The notes: a model not told the origin generated them from the letters alone. A DNA stretch of 64,000 nucleotides from Candidatus Kapaibacterium sp. (GCA_023957315.1 JAMLHE010000015.1:1-64000); one strand, 5' to 3'; counted from the first letter of the stretch, positions 17,769 to 26,560 are shown. Numbers and translations: made by a program.

Positions 17769-18293
17769 ATGAGTGCAGATGAAAAAATCAGTAACAAATT
17801 TGTGGCTTTCTTGAAAAACAATATAATTTCAAGCTTTTTAGCAATAATACTTGTAGCTGTTGTAATTTGGTTTTCCGTTAAAATCAGCATTAACGAGAGT
17901 AATTTTGAAAATGAAAAGTCACAACTGATAGCTGTATATGAAAGCAAAATTGATAGTTTGCAAATCAAACATCTTGAATTTGCTACAGAAGTTTTCTCTT
18001 GGTCTGTAAGAAGTGAATTATTAAGAAATAACACAGAAAATCTAAGTCAACTTCTAACAGTCTTTGTTAAAGAATCCGGAGCAGACTTGGTTCAATTAAT
18101 AAATCCTGAGGATAAAATGGTTTTATTATCATCTGATAAAAAGTTTGAGGGTAATACATACTCAGGGAATTTGGATTTTGAATCAGATAATTTAATCGTT
18201 TCAAAAGAAGGTGGTGATGTAAAAATCATTACATCCGTGATGGGTTTTAATAACAAAATTGGGGTTCTAATTGTAGAATTGAAGAAGAAGTAG
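17769..18293 (+). CDS. Single-pass membrane protein with extracytoplasmic sensor-like domain
   Basis: A 174-residue protein: a short cytoplasmic N-terminus, one membrane helix (residues ~20-42, ISSFLAIILVAVVIWFSV), a coiled-coil stretch (~45-65) and then a domain of about 100 residues with alternating strands (GADLVQLINPEDKMVLLSS, GGDVKIITSVMGFNNKIGVL). The layout resembles the extracytoplasmic half of a PAS/Cache sensor without an output domain. Function unknown. A clear terminator follows. Confidence 0.6.
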   Translation: MSADEKISNKFVAFLKNNIISSFLAIILVAVVIWFSVKISINESNFENEKSQLIAVYESKIDSLQIKHLEFATEVFSWSVRSELLRNNTENLSQLLTVFVKESGADLVQLINPEDKMVLLSSDKKFEGNTYSGNLDFESDNLIVSKEGGDVKIITSVMGFNNKIGVLIVELKKK

Positions 18294-18358
18294 CTCCAAA
18301 CCACAACTTTTATCCAAGATGAGACTGCTCTATGTGGCCGTTCCATCTATGATTAAAT

Positions 18359-18392
18359 GCTCTTCGAAAGAACTTTCGGAGAGCTTTTTTTT
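18359..18392 (+). terminator. Rho-independent terminator
   Basis: GCTCTTCGAAAG and CTTTCGGAGAGC form a 12-bp stem with one mismatch and a 2-base connector, followed by eight T. It ends the transcript of the membrane protein at 17769. Confidence 0.85.
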
Positions 18393-18523
18393 GGATAATT
18401 TGGATTCAACCGAATCATATACTGTGTTTATGCAATCATTCATTGAGATGATATAAGTAAATTAGTTTTGCATAGTTTAATAAAGCATTCATAAGGTAAT
18501 TGAAAAAGTAAAAAAGATATTTT

Positions 18524-18760
18524 ATGAAACATAAAGATGATTAGGCAAAGAGCATTGGAAGGCTTTAGGTAAAGAAGAAATCTTTAGTGAGTTAAAAACT
18601 TCTTATACGGGCTTAAATCAGGAAGAAGCCAATGAAAGGATTCAGTTTTACGGCGAGAACAAACTCACCTTAGGCAAACACATTACACTGTTGCAGATAA
18701 TCATGCACCAGTTATTGAACCCATTTATTTTCATTCTCGTTGCTGTTGCTTTGGCGTCAG
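18524..18760 (+). pseudogene. P-type cation-transporting ATPase, N-terminal fragment with frameshift
   Basis: From 18524 the sequence reads MKHKDD and then meets a stop. Restoring one T near 18539 continues as LGKEHWKALGKEEIF and on through GLNQEEANERIQFYGENKL to LLNPFIFILVAVALAS, the standard N-terminal domain and start of the first helix of P-type ATPases. Similarity stops at ~18760, where the SRAP duplicate begins. Only ~78 of ~900 codons remain, so this is a non-functional remnant at the right junction of the foreign segment. Confidence 0.85.
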
Positions 18761-18962
18761 TAGCCACTGGACCGACCGCAACACAGGCGAAATCATCAGC
18801 ACCTACACAATTCTCACCACGGAAGCAATCGGATTGATGCGCGAAATTCATAATTCCAAAAAACGTATGCCCGTAATCTTAGACCGCGCAAACGAACAAT
18901 TATGGCTATCCGGACAAACAGACACACTTCACGAAATAGAATTGATAGCAATTGAAGTTTGA
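18761..18962 (+). pseudogene. Detached 3' fragment of an SRAP gene
   Basis: The last 67 codons of an SRAP protein (SHWTDRNTGEIISTYTI through to the stop at 18960-18962), homologous to the end of the gene at 14876. Compared codon by codon, 14 codons differ through 15 base changes, 12 of them at third positions, and 10 of the 14 are synonymous. The fragment therefore diverged while its gene was still under selection. It has no start and is not translated. Confidence 0.9.
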
Positions 18963-19247
18963 GAGCATCTTAGCCCACGCTAAAATATTTTGTTAGTTTG
19001 CATAATTTTTTGTACTTTGGTAATGAATACATTTAGGAAATTATGATTATGAGAACTACCCGCCTGAAAATATGTGCATTTTTATTGCTTTGTTTCAGCA
19101 TTGTCAATGCAAACGCAATTAGTCCTGTTTTCAAATGGGCTAAATCTTTTGGCGGCTATGATAATGATTATTTCACAAGTTTTGCTATTGATGATGCAGA
19201 TAATGTTTATCTGACCGGTATTTACATGCTTACCATGGAATTTGGCG
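18761..19247 (+). repeat. ~487-bp direct repeat, right copy
   Basis: Homologous to 15277-15762: the SRAP 3' end, the same gap, and the first ~200 bp of the T9SS propeller gene. Here the propeller gene is intact and the SRAP gene truncated, the reverse of the left copy. Confidence 0.93.
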
Positions 19248-20749
19248 CCGGCAATGAATCATTCGATTTGACTTCAAATGGAAAATTTGATTTTTTTGTT
19301 GCAAAATTGGACAAAGACGGCAATTTGTTATGGACGAAAAGTTATGGTGGCATATTTAACGAGTATTCCCATAAAATTCTACTTGATAATGAAGGCAATG
19401 TCTATATTATTGGCACTTTCAACGATGATGTCAATTTCGGTACTGATGAGAATCCACATGAGTTAAATTCAAGTTTTGGGCAAAATATTTTCATATTGAA
19501 GTTAGACCCTGATGGTAATTTTATTTGGGTTAAACAACTCGCCGGACAAGCCGACAAACATATTTTCAGCGTCACATACGATGATGCGTACAATCTTATT
19601 ATGACAGGAACATTTAACGGCGAATTTGATTTCGACCCGGGACCTGACGAGTATATTGTCAAGTCTGAAAAATCATACAATAACTTTGTAGCTAAATGGA
19701 ACCAAGATTTTGAAGTTCAATGGGTAAAGCAATTGGAATTAGATTTTACTTCAAATAATACAATTGCTACAGATTCAAAAAATAATATTTATCTAAGCGG
19801 TGTTTTCAAAGGTAAAGTTGATTTCGACCCGAATTTAGAAACATTCTATCTTGAATCAGGTAGTATGTACAACACGTATCTGCTTAAGTTGGATGCTTCG
19901 GGCGATTTTGAATATGCCAAGAGCCTCTATTCCGAAGATTTGAACTCTTCTTTCGATATGGTTATTGATTCGGACGATAATTTGCTATTAGCGGGATATT
20001 TTGATGGGAGTACTGACTTTGACCCGGGTGATAATGAACTCCTAAAAAGCTCTAGGGGGCAAAGGGATATTTTTGTCAGCAAATTAACTTCCGGTGGCGA
20101 ACTGATTTGGGTACAGACTTGGGGTGGAGCGGGCAATGAATTCGCACAAGTTATTACCACTGATGAGTTCGATAATATCTATGTAGCAGGAGTATTCAAT
20201 AATTCACTAAGTTTTGAAGCTACCGGGAGACACGACCTAAATACCGTAATGGGTGGAAATTCTATGTTCAACTTAGTAATGTATTCGAATGGCAACATAA
20301 TGTGGACATCATATGTCGAGAGCACCAATTCAATTTTACCACGGGGAATATTGATTGATTCGGAGTGGAATATCGTCACAGCCGGGTATTATCAAGGGAA
20401 AACGGATTTCGATCCGGGCGAAAATAAATTTGAACTTGAACCATTATTATTTACAGATGTCTTTGTGCAAAAGGTCTCGCAAACCACTCTCAGTGTTTTG
20501 GAAAGCAATTTTGGATTTGATATTGGCATTTTCCCCAACCCAATGACAGATTTCGTTACGCTTGAATTTGAAAACGTTTTCGAGTCTTGCGAAGTTAAAA
20601 TCATCACTTTGACCGGAGAAGAAGTATTTTCAGGCGATTATTATCACTCCAAATCAATCATCATGAATCTTGACGTTCCGCCTGGATTTTATCTAATGAT
20701 ATTGGAATCCGACAACAAAAAAGCCGTCCTAAAACTGATGAAGAATTAG
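19043..20749 (+). CDS. SBBP-repeat beta-propeller protein with T9SS type A sorting domain
   Basis: A 568-residue protein with a signal peptide (LKICAFLLLCFSIVNANA). Seven or more repeats follow the pattern FVSKLTSGGELIWVQTWGG...DEFDNIYVAGVF, the SBBP (beta-propeller) repeat. Many blades carry DFDPG, a likely calcium-binding Asp loop. From ~488 the tail FDIGIFPNPMTDFVTLEFEN...VPPGFYLMILESDNKKAVLKLMKN is a complete type A sorting domain, so it is probably a T9SS cargo displayed at or released from the surface. Met1 or Met3 could be the start (ATGATTATG after AGGAA). Its 5' end is duplicated at 15558 and part of its 3' end recurs at 23491. Confidence 0.92.
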   Translation: MIMRTTRLKICAFLLLCFSIVNANAISPVFKWAKSFGGYDNDYFTSFAIDDADNVYLTGIYMLTMEFGAGNESFDLTSNGKFDFFVAKLDKDGNLLWTKSYGGIFNEYSHKILLDNEGNVYIIGTFNDDVNFGTDENPHELNSSFGQNIFILKLDPDGNFIWVKQLAGQADKHIFSVTYDDAYNLIMTGTFNGEFDFDPGPDEYIVKSEKSYNNFVAKWNQDFEVQWVKQLELDFTSNNTIATDSKNNIYLSGVFKGKVDFDPNLETFYLESGSMYNTYLLKLDASGDFEYAKSLYSEDLNSSFDMVIDSDDNLLLAGYFDGSTDFDPGDNELLKSSRGQRDIFVSKLTSGGELIWVQTWGGAGNEFAQVITTDEFDNIYVAGVFNNSLSFEATGRHDLNTVMGGNSMFNLVMYSNGNIMWTSYVESTNSILPRGILIDSEWNIVTAGYYQGKTDFDPGENKFELEPLLFTDVFVQKVSQTTLSVLESNFGFDIGIFPNPMTDFVTLEFENVFESCEVKIITLTGEEVFSGDYYHSKSIIMNLDVPPGFYLMILESDNKKAVLKLMKN

Positions 20750-20855
20750 GAGGCTGTGATAGCTACAAAATTGATTTCGAATTATCTAAACAATTCGGGA
20801 GATTCAAAAATTATCTTACGAAGACATCTTCAAATATTCGGTTCTAATATAAATT

Positions 20856-20890
20856 AAACGGGGTTTGTTTTTTGAACAAAGCCCCGTTTT
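20856..20890. terminator. Bidirectional terminator between convergent genes
   Basis: AACGGGGTTTGTT and AACAAAGCCCCGTT form a perfect 13-bp stem flanked by A and T runs. It serves the T9SS gene on the plus strand and the TonB receptor gene on the minus strand, whose stop at 20895 is a few bases away. Confidence 0.9.
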
Positions 20891-20894
20891 CATT

Positions 20895-22766
20895 TTACTC
20901 ACCAAATAACTTATCGAATATCAAACTCAACCTTAATGTCCTTCCGGGTTCAAATACTCTGTTGCCGCTTGAGAAAGGATTTCGTGCAAAAGACAAATAT
21001 CGTGAGTACCTATGGTCGAGCAAATTGTCAATATCTAATCTAATCCAAAAACTATTTAGATTGAACATCAAACCCACTCCAAACGAATTCCATGCTTCAG
21101 TAGGAATTTCATTCAAAGTATTGTCAACTCTGAATTGCACATTCTCATACTTATGAGAGATCCAAGTCTTGACGCCATAGAATTCAGGGAATGTTATTTT
21201 GTTTGCAATACTTAGCGGTACAATCTCGGATAATGAAGTTTTGGAACTCAAATTTTCGCCATAGACATAGGATAATGAAGATTCGAAAAATTGATATTTA
21301 ACAGCTAAATTTACTCCTGCTATTAAGGCATCAATATTATCGAAAGTCTGGTATGGTTTATCTCCTATCATTGTCGAATTAATGTAAACGTAGTTATTGA
21401 TATGATTATAAAATCCTTCTAATCTGAAATAATCGCTATCGAAAATACTTCTAATTCCAAATTTTACAGGTTGTGCTAATGTTGGATTACCAGACCAGTT
21501 AGGGCTTTTCATTAATCTTCTTACGCTAATAAATAATTGCTCGGCTTCCGGTGACTCGAGAGCGGCTTCAGCATTAGCTGCAAACCGAATATCTTGACTA
21601 ATGTCGGTGGAATACATGACGTTGAGTCCACCAGTCATGAATATTCGATTGTCCTTTGCATCAGGGTATAAAGTTGAATAAAAATCCATGACATCTTTAT
21701 TGCCAATCGAGAAATATACTGATGATAAACGACCTGATATCTTTATAGAATTGATATCATAATCGTAATTGACTCCTGCATAAATCTGATTGATATCAGG
21801 CAGCATATTATTACGTAATTCCAACGGCATCTCACCTTGCATAGATGATATACGGTTATCAGCATCCCAATTTCTGAACGTGAATTCATAGAATTTTCCA
21901 ATCAAACCAATAGTAGTATTCTTTGCTTCAGACGACATGAACATAGGAGAATTGCGAAAGGTATTATCCATCAAATGGTCAGTATGATTATAGTAAAGTT
22001 TATGCTCTTTGAATGAAAAAAAGCCACTGAGCACCTTGCTGCTAATTTCGTCCATTTGCAAGTATGGAAAGGATAAATCGTTCAAACTATTATACGAAAC
22101 ACCGTAATAGAAATCACGAGACTCGCCTCGAAAACTGAGGGATAGGTTATTGTATGTGAAATTATCCTTGTAATTGTATAAATCCTTGAATGAGTTCCCG
22201 TTTCCATCAACATAAGGATTCCCGCCGGAATATCTGATTATCAGCCCTTGCTTGTAAGCACTAATAGAGGCACTGGCGTCAACGTCTTGTTGAGCCATGG
22301 TATTGCCTGATAAATAAGCTCCCAACCTAAAGTTTTCGTCATAACTTTTACGGTGGTAATCAATTTTGCCATATAAACCTGCGCCTTGTTGACTGCTCGA
22401 TTTTGTAATTTCTACTGACTCCATTTCAAGCGGGTTGATACGGCTTGCAGGTGAATCCATTCTATTCGGACAGGCTGTATGATATTGTTCGCCATCAATT
22501 GTTACTTTGATATCTCCACGACGAAATCCGTCGGAATAAATATCTTGAGTAAAGTTCATGCCTCGACGGATTAGAAAATTGCCGTTCCGTGTTAAAAAAT
22601 CACTATTATAATCCGTACCATATATCGTGGTTTCACCGGTCGGAATATTTTTATATGCTGTTACTTCCAACGGTTCTGATTGGAATTTCTTTAATGAATC
22701 TAAGCCAAATGTATATGTAAATGAACAACATTGAAATATAAAAATTAAGAATAAATATCTTTTCAT
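20895..22766 (-). CDS. TonB-dependent outer-membrane receptor, OprC/NosA-like (putative copper)
   Basis: A 623-residue protein with a signal peptide, a TonB-box-like EPLEVTAY (residues 31-38), a plug domain (IKVTIDGEQYHTACPNRMD, NPLEMESVEITKSSS) and a 22-strand-type barrel ending RLSLIFDKLFGE. The plug carries CPNRMD (Cys99, Met103), and the barrel carries HLM (His264, Met266). These match the CxxxM and HxM pairs that bind copper in Pseudomonas OprC, so copper is the most likely substrate (inference from motifs). It is preceded by a gene for a small Cys-rich protein on the same strand, 50 bp upstream. The ATG has AGGA at a good distance. Confidence 0.88.
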   Translation of the reverse strand: MKRYLFLIFIFQCCSFTYTFGLDSLKKFQSEPLEVTAYKNIPTGETTIYGTDYNSDFLTRNGNFLIRRGMNFTQDIYSDGFRRGDIKVTIDGEQYHTACPNRMDSPASRINPLEMESVEITKSSSQQGAGLYGKIDYHRKSYDENFRLGAYLSGNTMAQQDVDASASISAYKQGLIIRYSGGNPYVDGNGNSFKDLYNYKDNFTYNNLSLSFRGESRDFYYGVSYNSLNDLSFPYLQMDEISSKVLSGFFSFKEHKLYYNHTDHLMDNTFRNSPMFMSSEAKNTTIGLIGKFYEFTFRNWDADNRISSMQGEMPLELRNNMLPDINQIYAGVNYDYDINSIKISGRLSSVYFSIGNKDVMDFYSTLYPDAKDNRIFMTGGLNVMYSTDISQDIRFAANAEAALESPEAEQLFISVRRLMKSPNWSGNPTLAQPVKFGIRSIFDSDYFRLEGFYNHINNYVYINSTMIGDKPYQTFDNIDALIAGVNLAVKYQFFESSLSYVYGENLSSKTSLSEIVPLSIANKITFPEFYGVKTWISHKYENVQFRVDNTLNEIPTEAWNSFGVGLMFNLNSFWIRLDIDNLLDHRYSRYLSFARNPFSSGNRVFEPGRTLRLSLIFDKLFGE

Positions 22767-22816
22767 GATATGTCCTATAATGAATGAAAAAAGTTAAAAA
22801 TAATTTGTGTATGTAT

Positions 22817-23203
22817 TTAACTAATTTCGGGTGGAGGACTTTCGGGAGAATAGATGGTTTGGCATAAAGGATAAATATTTTCAACATGCTCTAATTTACT
22901 CATGACAAGCAACTGAATATGTTGAAAATCATCTTTGATTAAGTGGATTGCTAAGCTATGTTCAGGAAAAACCGGAGCAATATCATCAAATTGATTTTCG
23001 GTTTCCTGCTCCATAAATTTTTCTTGTTGGCAGCAACCTTGGCATGTATTGATTTCATTATCACGTTCGATACAAAGCTGCTCTATAATAAAATCATGAT
23101 TAAGCTGAAATGTTATATAAAATACAAAGTAGTGGTTGGTTCCGCTTAAGTAAGCGAAAACCAGTGTTATACTCAGTAATATTTTTGCTGTGCTTTTGAC
23201 CAT
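22817..23203 (-). CDS. Small Cys-rich exported protein upstream of the TonB receptor
   Basis: A 128-residue protein with an N-terminal hydrophobic segment (ILLSITLVFAYLSG). A cluster C-x(11)-CQGCC lies at residues ~44-60 (LCIERDNEINTCQGCC). Proteins with a similar LCI...C.G.C stretch are common next to metal-related TonB receptors in Bacteroidota. The cluster could bind Cu(I), in keeping with the adjacent OprC-like receptor. The C-terminal part is acidic and low in complexity (SPESPPPEIS). Function inferred from motif and context only. Confidence 0.65.
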   Translation of the reverse strand: MVKSTAKILLSITLVFAYLSGTNHYFVFYITFQLNHDFIIEQLCIERDNEINTCQGCCQQEKFMEQETENQFDDIAPVFPEHSLAIHLIKDDFQHIQLLVMSKLEHVENIYPLCQTIYSPESPPPEIS

Positions 23204-23490
23204 AATTCAAATCTAACTAAAAAGTCTGATTTAGTTGATTACTTGAATCATAAACTTGATTAATTTTTACAAAATTATGCAAAAAATCTTGAAAAAAATC
23301 GCACAAGCTTGAATTAAATTGTGAGAGGTCAAAGCAATGAGCATAAATGCTTCATTGTAATTTATTCAAACCGGCAAAAGCTACATTTGTAGAGAATCGT
23401 AGCAATCATATAAAGCAATTTGCAGGTGAAATTTCCAAGCAAATAAAGTGAAAGATTAAAGATCTGTAGTTAGCGTCAAAATTTCCCTAA

Positions 23491-23526
23491 AAGCTGTCCT
23501 GAATATTATGAAGAATTAGGAGGCTG
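23491..23526 (+). repeat. Near-copy of the last bases of the SBBP/T9SS gene
   Basis: Aligns without gaps to 20721-20756 (end of the T9SS gene and its downstream bases), with about five mismatches; the last 19 bases, ATGAAGAATTAGGAGGCTG, are identical. The copper locus lies exactly between the two copies. Confidence 0.55.
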
Positions 23527-23538
23527 GGCACATCTGTA

Positions 23539-23627
23539 TGATTAATTCATCCGATGACTCCAAGCTTTCAGGTGTAGCAATTTTGTTATAGATAATTCAT
23601 CTGTTGAATCCAAGTCATCGGATGAAT
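23539..23627 (-). repeat. ~90-bp interspersed element with ATTCATCCGATGACT-type ends, copy B
   Basis: In reverse complement it aligns along its length to 2009-2096. The two ends, ATTCATCCGATGACT and AGTCATCGGATGAAT, are perfect 15-bp inverted repeats. No coding capacity. Confidence 0.7.
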
Positions 23628-23665
23628 AGCAAAAACCACGCAAGTGTAGTTATCCCGCTTCTCCC

Positions 23666-24103
23666 CTACTTCACATTGCCGCTTATCATGTCGAACATGT
23701 ATTTGTTATCGGCGATTACATCGGTCAACATATGCTTGACAACGTCGCCGATAGAAACTAATCCGACGAGAACTTTGTTGTGCATTATAGGAATATGTCG
23801 AATTCTGTTGTTTGTCATGATAGTTTCTAAGTATTCAATGGGGTCGTCGGCATCAGCGTATATGATTTTTCGCGTCATGATGTCGCTTACTTTGATATCA
23901 GAAAACGTGTCGAAATTGCTGCCAATTGCTCGGATTATATCACGCTCACTAATTATACCGGTCAATTTGCCTTCTTCATTTATTACTAGCAAAACGCCAA
24001 TATTGTTTTTAGTAAGTGTTTCAATTGCCTCAGGCAATGTACGATTGGCACCGATAGTGATAACTTCGGGACCTTTAATTTTAAGAATATCTTTAGCTTT
24101 CAT
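23666..24103 (-). CDS. Two-CBS-domain protein
   Basis: A 145-residue protein consisting of a tandem CBS pair: residues ~1-60 (KAKDILKIKGPEVITIGANR, IGVLLVINEEGKLTGIISERD) and ~70-130 (VSDIMTRKIIYADADD, RHIPIMHNKVLVGLVSIGDVV). CBS pairs bind adenosine nucleotides and usually regulate a partner; here no effector domain is fused. The start at Met5 of the longer frame is preferred because GGTGGG lies six bases upstream of it. It is monocistronic, with a 239-bp AT-rich gap to the divergent ABC gene. Confidence 0.9.
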   Translation of the reverse strand: MKAKDILKIKGPEVITIGANRTLPEAIETLTKNNIGVLLVINEEGKLTGIISERDIIRAIGSNFDTFSDIKVSDIMTRKIIYADADDPIEYLETIMTNNRIRHIPIMHNKVLVGLVSIGDVVKHMLTDVIADNKYMFDMISGNVK

Positions 24104-24342
24104 GTTTCCCACCATAAATAATATTGTGAATACAAATTGTTGAACGAATTATTTATTGTGATAGTGTATCATAATATTGTTTATTTTGTGATTTTTTTAC
24201 TTTATAGTGATTTTTAATGTGAATTATTGATTAATATATATTAATTTTGTATAAATGAAACAGAGCAAAGAGTTTTTCGTATTTATGAAGTGTGCAAACA
24301 GACAAATGAGATAAAGAATTTGAACAAATATTCAGGGAATAT

Positions 24343-25275
24343 ATGGGCATCATAAATATTAACTCTATAAAGAAGACATTCGGGGACTATACAGCCGTTG
24401 ACGGCGTTAGTTTCGATGTCGCTCAGGGTACGATTTTCGGCTTGTTGGGACCCAACGGAGCCGGGAAAACTACCACTATCAGAATGATTACCAATATAAT
24501 CATTCCGGATGAGGGCAAAATTACAATTGACGGCTTGAACAATGGTTACGATACTCAATCGCTAATCGGATATTTACCGGAAGAGCGCGGGCTTTACAAG
24601 AAATTGAAAGTTATTGAGCAACTCAAGTATTTCGCTCAACTGAAGGGAGTCAATGCGAAAGATGCCGAACATACAGCTATGGAATGGCTTGTGAAATTAG
24701 GCGCCGGAGGTTGGGAAAATAAAAAAATCCAAGAGCTATCCAAGGGTATGCAACAAAAAGTACAATTCATTGCGACGATTTTGCATGACCCAAAAATTCT
24801 GATTCTTGATGAACCGTTTTCAGGATTTGACCCGATTAATACCGAGATGCTCAAATCAATAATTCTCGATATGAAATCACGCGGGAAAACGATAATACTT
24901 TCAACGCATGTGATGAGCCAAGTAGAGCAACTTTGCGATGATATTGTAATCATCAACAAGGGCAAAATCATTGTGGATGGCAAGGTTAGTGAAATCAAAG
25001 CCCGCTATGGCGAAGACACTGTAATAATCGAATTTGACGGCGATTCTTCCGTTATAAATGATATTCCTGATATTAGAATCACCGATAGGTCAAATCATAG
25101 AGTTGAATTCAGATTAGGCGCCAATTCTCCCAAAGCATCTGAGATTTTGAAAGACCTCGTGAATAAAATTGACATTATTAGATTCGAGAAAGTTCAACCA
25201 AGTTTACATGAGATATTCATAACGGAAGTAGCAAAACAAAAGTTAGGTACAAAGGAGGCAACAAATGAAAACTAA
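24343..25275 (+). CDS. ABC transporter ATP-binding protein (NatA-like)
   Basis: A 310-residue protein. Walker A is GPNGAGKTT (36-44), the signature is ELSKGMQQK, Walker B is ILILDEPF and the switch His is in LSTHVM. The C-terminal ~80 residues are the DUF4162-type accessory domain found in NatA/YhaQ-type ATPases. It powers the membrane protein encoded next; its last 11 bp overlap that gene's start. Together they form an ABC-2 exporter. In Bacillus the similar NatAB pair exports sodium, but substrate cannot be assigned here. Confidence 0.94.
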   Translation: MGIININSIKKTFGDYTAVDGVSFDVAQGTIFGLLGPNGAGKTTTIRMITNIIIPDEGKITIDGLNNGYDTQSLIGYLPEERGLYKKLKVIEQLKYFAQLKGVNAKDAEHTAMEWLVKLGAGGWENKKIQELSKGMQQKVQFIATILHDPKILILDEPFSGFDPINTEMLKSIILDMKSRGKTIILSTHVMSQVEQLCDDIVIINKGKIIVDGKVSEIKARYGEDTVIIEFDGDSSVINDIPDIRITDRSNHRVEFRLGANSPKASEILKDLVNKIDIIRFEKVQPSLHEIFITEVAKQKLGTKEATNEN

Positions 25276-26560
25276 AAGCAAAATAGGCACAATTATTAAG
25301 CACGAGTATTTGTCCAAAATCAAGTCAAAAGGCTTTATTATAGGTACAATATTGGCTCCGGTTGCCATAATTGTAATATATGGAATTATAATTTTGGTTG
25401 CTGTTATGTCTGCCGACCAAACTACCAAAAAACTAGCAATCGTTGATTACACCGAAAGAATCGGCGCTATGCTCGTAGAGCGTGACACATCGAAGTTTTT
25501 CTTGACCGATTTGACCGAAGCTGAATTAAACGAAAAAGTGTTATCCGGCGAAATTGACGGATACTTGGTTATGCCCAAGGATTTTGCGGAAAAAGGGGCA
25601 GCTACTGTTTATACAAGTGGTGGCGGTGGTTTGGGTTTTGTGACTTTGATTGAACGAAATACCAAAGACATCATAGTCAATTTGAGATTGGACGAAATCG
25701 GGGCTGACGCAAGCGTCAAAGCACTTGTCAATCGCGGAATATCGCTATCAACGATGAAAGTAACCCAAGAAGGTACAAAAGACGATTATTCGCAGGTATT
25801 TGCGATTATGGGCTACGTAATGGGATTTGTGATATACGGTTTGATGTTTACTTACGGTGCCTTTGTAATGCGTGGTGTAATCGAAGAAAAAGCCAACAGA
25901 ATCGTGGAAGTTCTGGCTTCGTCGGTAAAACCCTTTGAAATAATGATGGGCAAAGTCATAGGTATCGGGGCGGTCGGGCTTACTCAAGTATTGTTTTGGA
26001 TAGTGCTGATGGGTGTTTTTGTTGCATTCGGTGGTTCGATTGCAGCCGGATTTATGGGCACACCTGATATGGCAACAGCGGGTGCTGAAATGCAAGAGCA
26101 AAACGCTATGATTGAGATGTTGAACAATATTTCGATTTCACCATGGCTGATTGTTGCATTTTTGTTTTATTTCCTTGCGGGATATTTCATTTATTCCACA
26201 TTGTTTGCGGCGGTGGGTTCGGCAGTTGACCAAGAGTCGGACGCAGCACAATTACAAATACCTGTAACATTGCCGATAATAATTCCGATTATGTTCATTG
26301 CAAATGTGATGTCCAATCCGGATGGAACATTGGCGGTAGTGTTGTCGCTGATACCATTCTTCACACCTATTTTGATGATAGCACGAATTGCGGCTACAAG
26401 CGTACCAATTTGGCAGATAGCACTTTCGGTCGTTTTGTTGGCAGCTACATTTTTCGCTTGTCTTTACTTTGCAGCGAAAATTTATCGAGTGGGAATCCTT
26501 ATGTATGGCAAAAAGCCAACATTCAAGGATATGGTAAAGTGGTTTAAATTAGCAAAATAA
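25265..26560 (+). CDS. ABC-2 type transporter permease (NatB-like)
   Basis: A 431-residue membrane protein. One helix near residues 20-48 precedes a large extracytoplasmic domain (~50-175), and then five to six helices fill ~180-410, the ABC2_membrane_3 layout (VMRGVIEEKANRIVEVLASS, FEIMMGKVIGIGAVGLTQ). It overlaps the ATPase gene by 11 bp and is surely translated with it. A terminator follows. Substrate unknown; NatB-type and drug-export roles are both possible. Confidence 0.92.
   Translation: MKTKSKIGTIIKHEYLSKIKSKGFIIGTILAPVAIIVIYGIIILVAVMSADQTTKKLAIVDYTERIGAMLVERDTSKFFLTDLTEAELNEKVLSGEIDGYLVMPKDFAEKGAATVYTSGGGGLGFVTLIERNTKDIIVNLRLDEIGADASVKALVNRGISLSTMKVTQEGTKDDYSQVFAIMGYVMGFVIYGLMFTYGAFVMRGVIEEKANRIVEVLASSVKPFEIMMGKVIGIGAVGLTQVLFWIVLMGVFVAFGGSIAAGFMGTPDMATAGAEMQEQNAMIEMLNNISISPWLIVAFLFYFLAGYFIYSTLFAAVGSAVDQESDAAQLQIPVTLPIIIPIMFIANVMSNPDGTLAVVLSLIPFFTPILMIARIAATSVPIWQIALSVVLLAATFFACLYFAAKIYRVGILMYGKKPTFKDMVKWFKLAK

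Larger units (their letters stand above)
23204..23665. other. Non-coding stretch with two repeat remnants
   Basis: AT-rich and without a convincing gene. It contains the promoter region of the Cys-rich protein gene at its left end, a 36-bp near-copy of the 3' end of the T9SS gene (23491-23526) and copy B of the ~90-bp element (23539-23627), which ends close to the converging stop of the CBS gene. Confidence 0.6.

Noticed and set aside
15763..18760. An insertion sequence or integrative element as the carrier of the 3-kb segment
   Set aside because: No transposase, integrase or terminal inverted repeats; the 486-bp flanking duplication is far too long for a target-site duplication.
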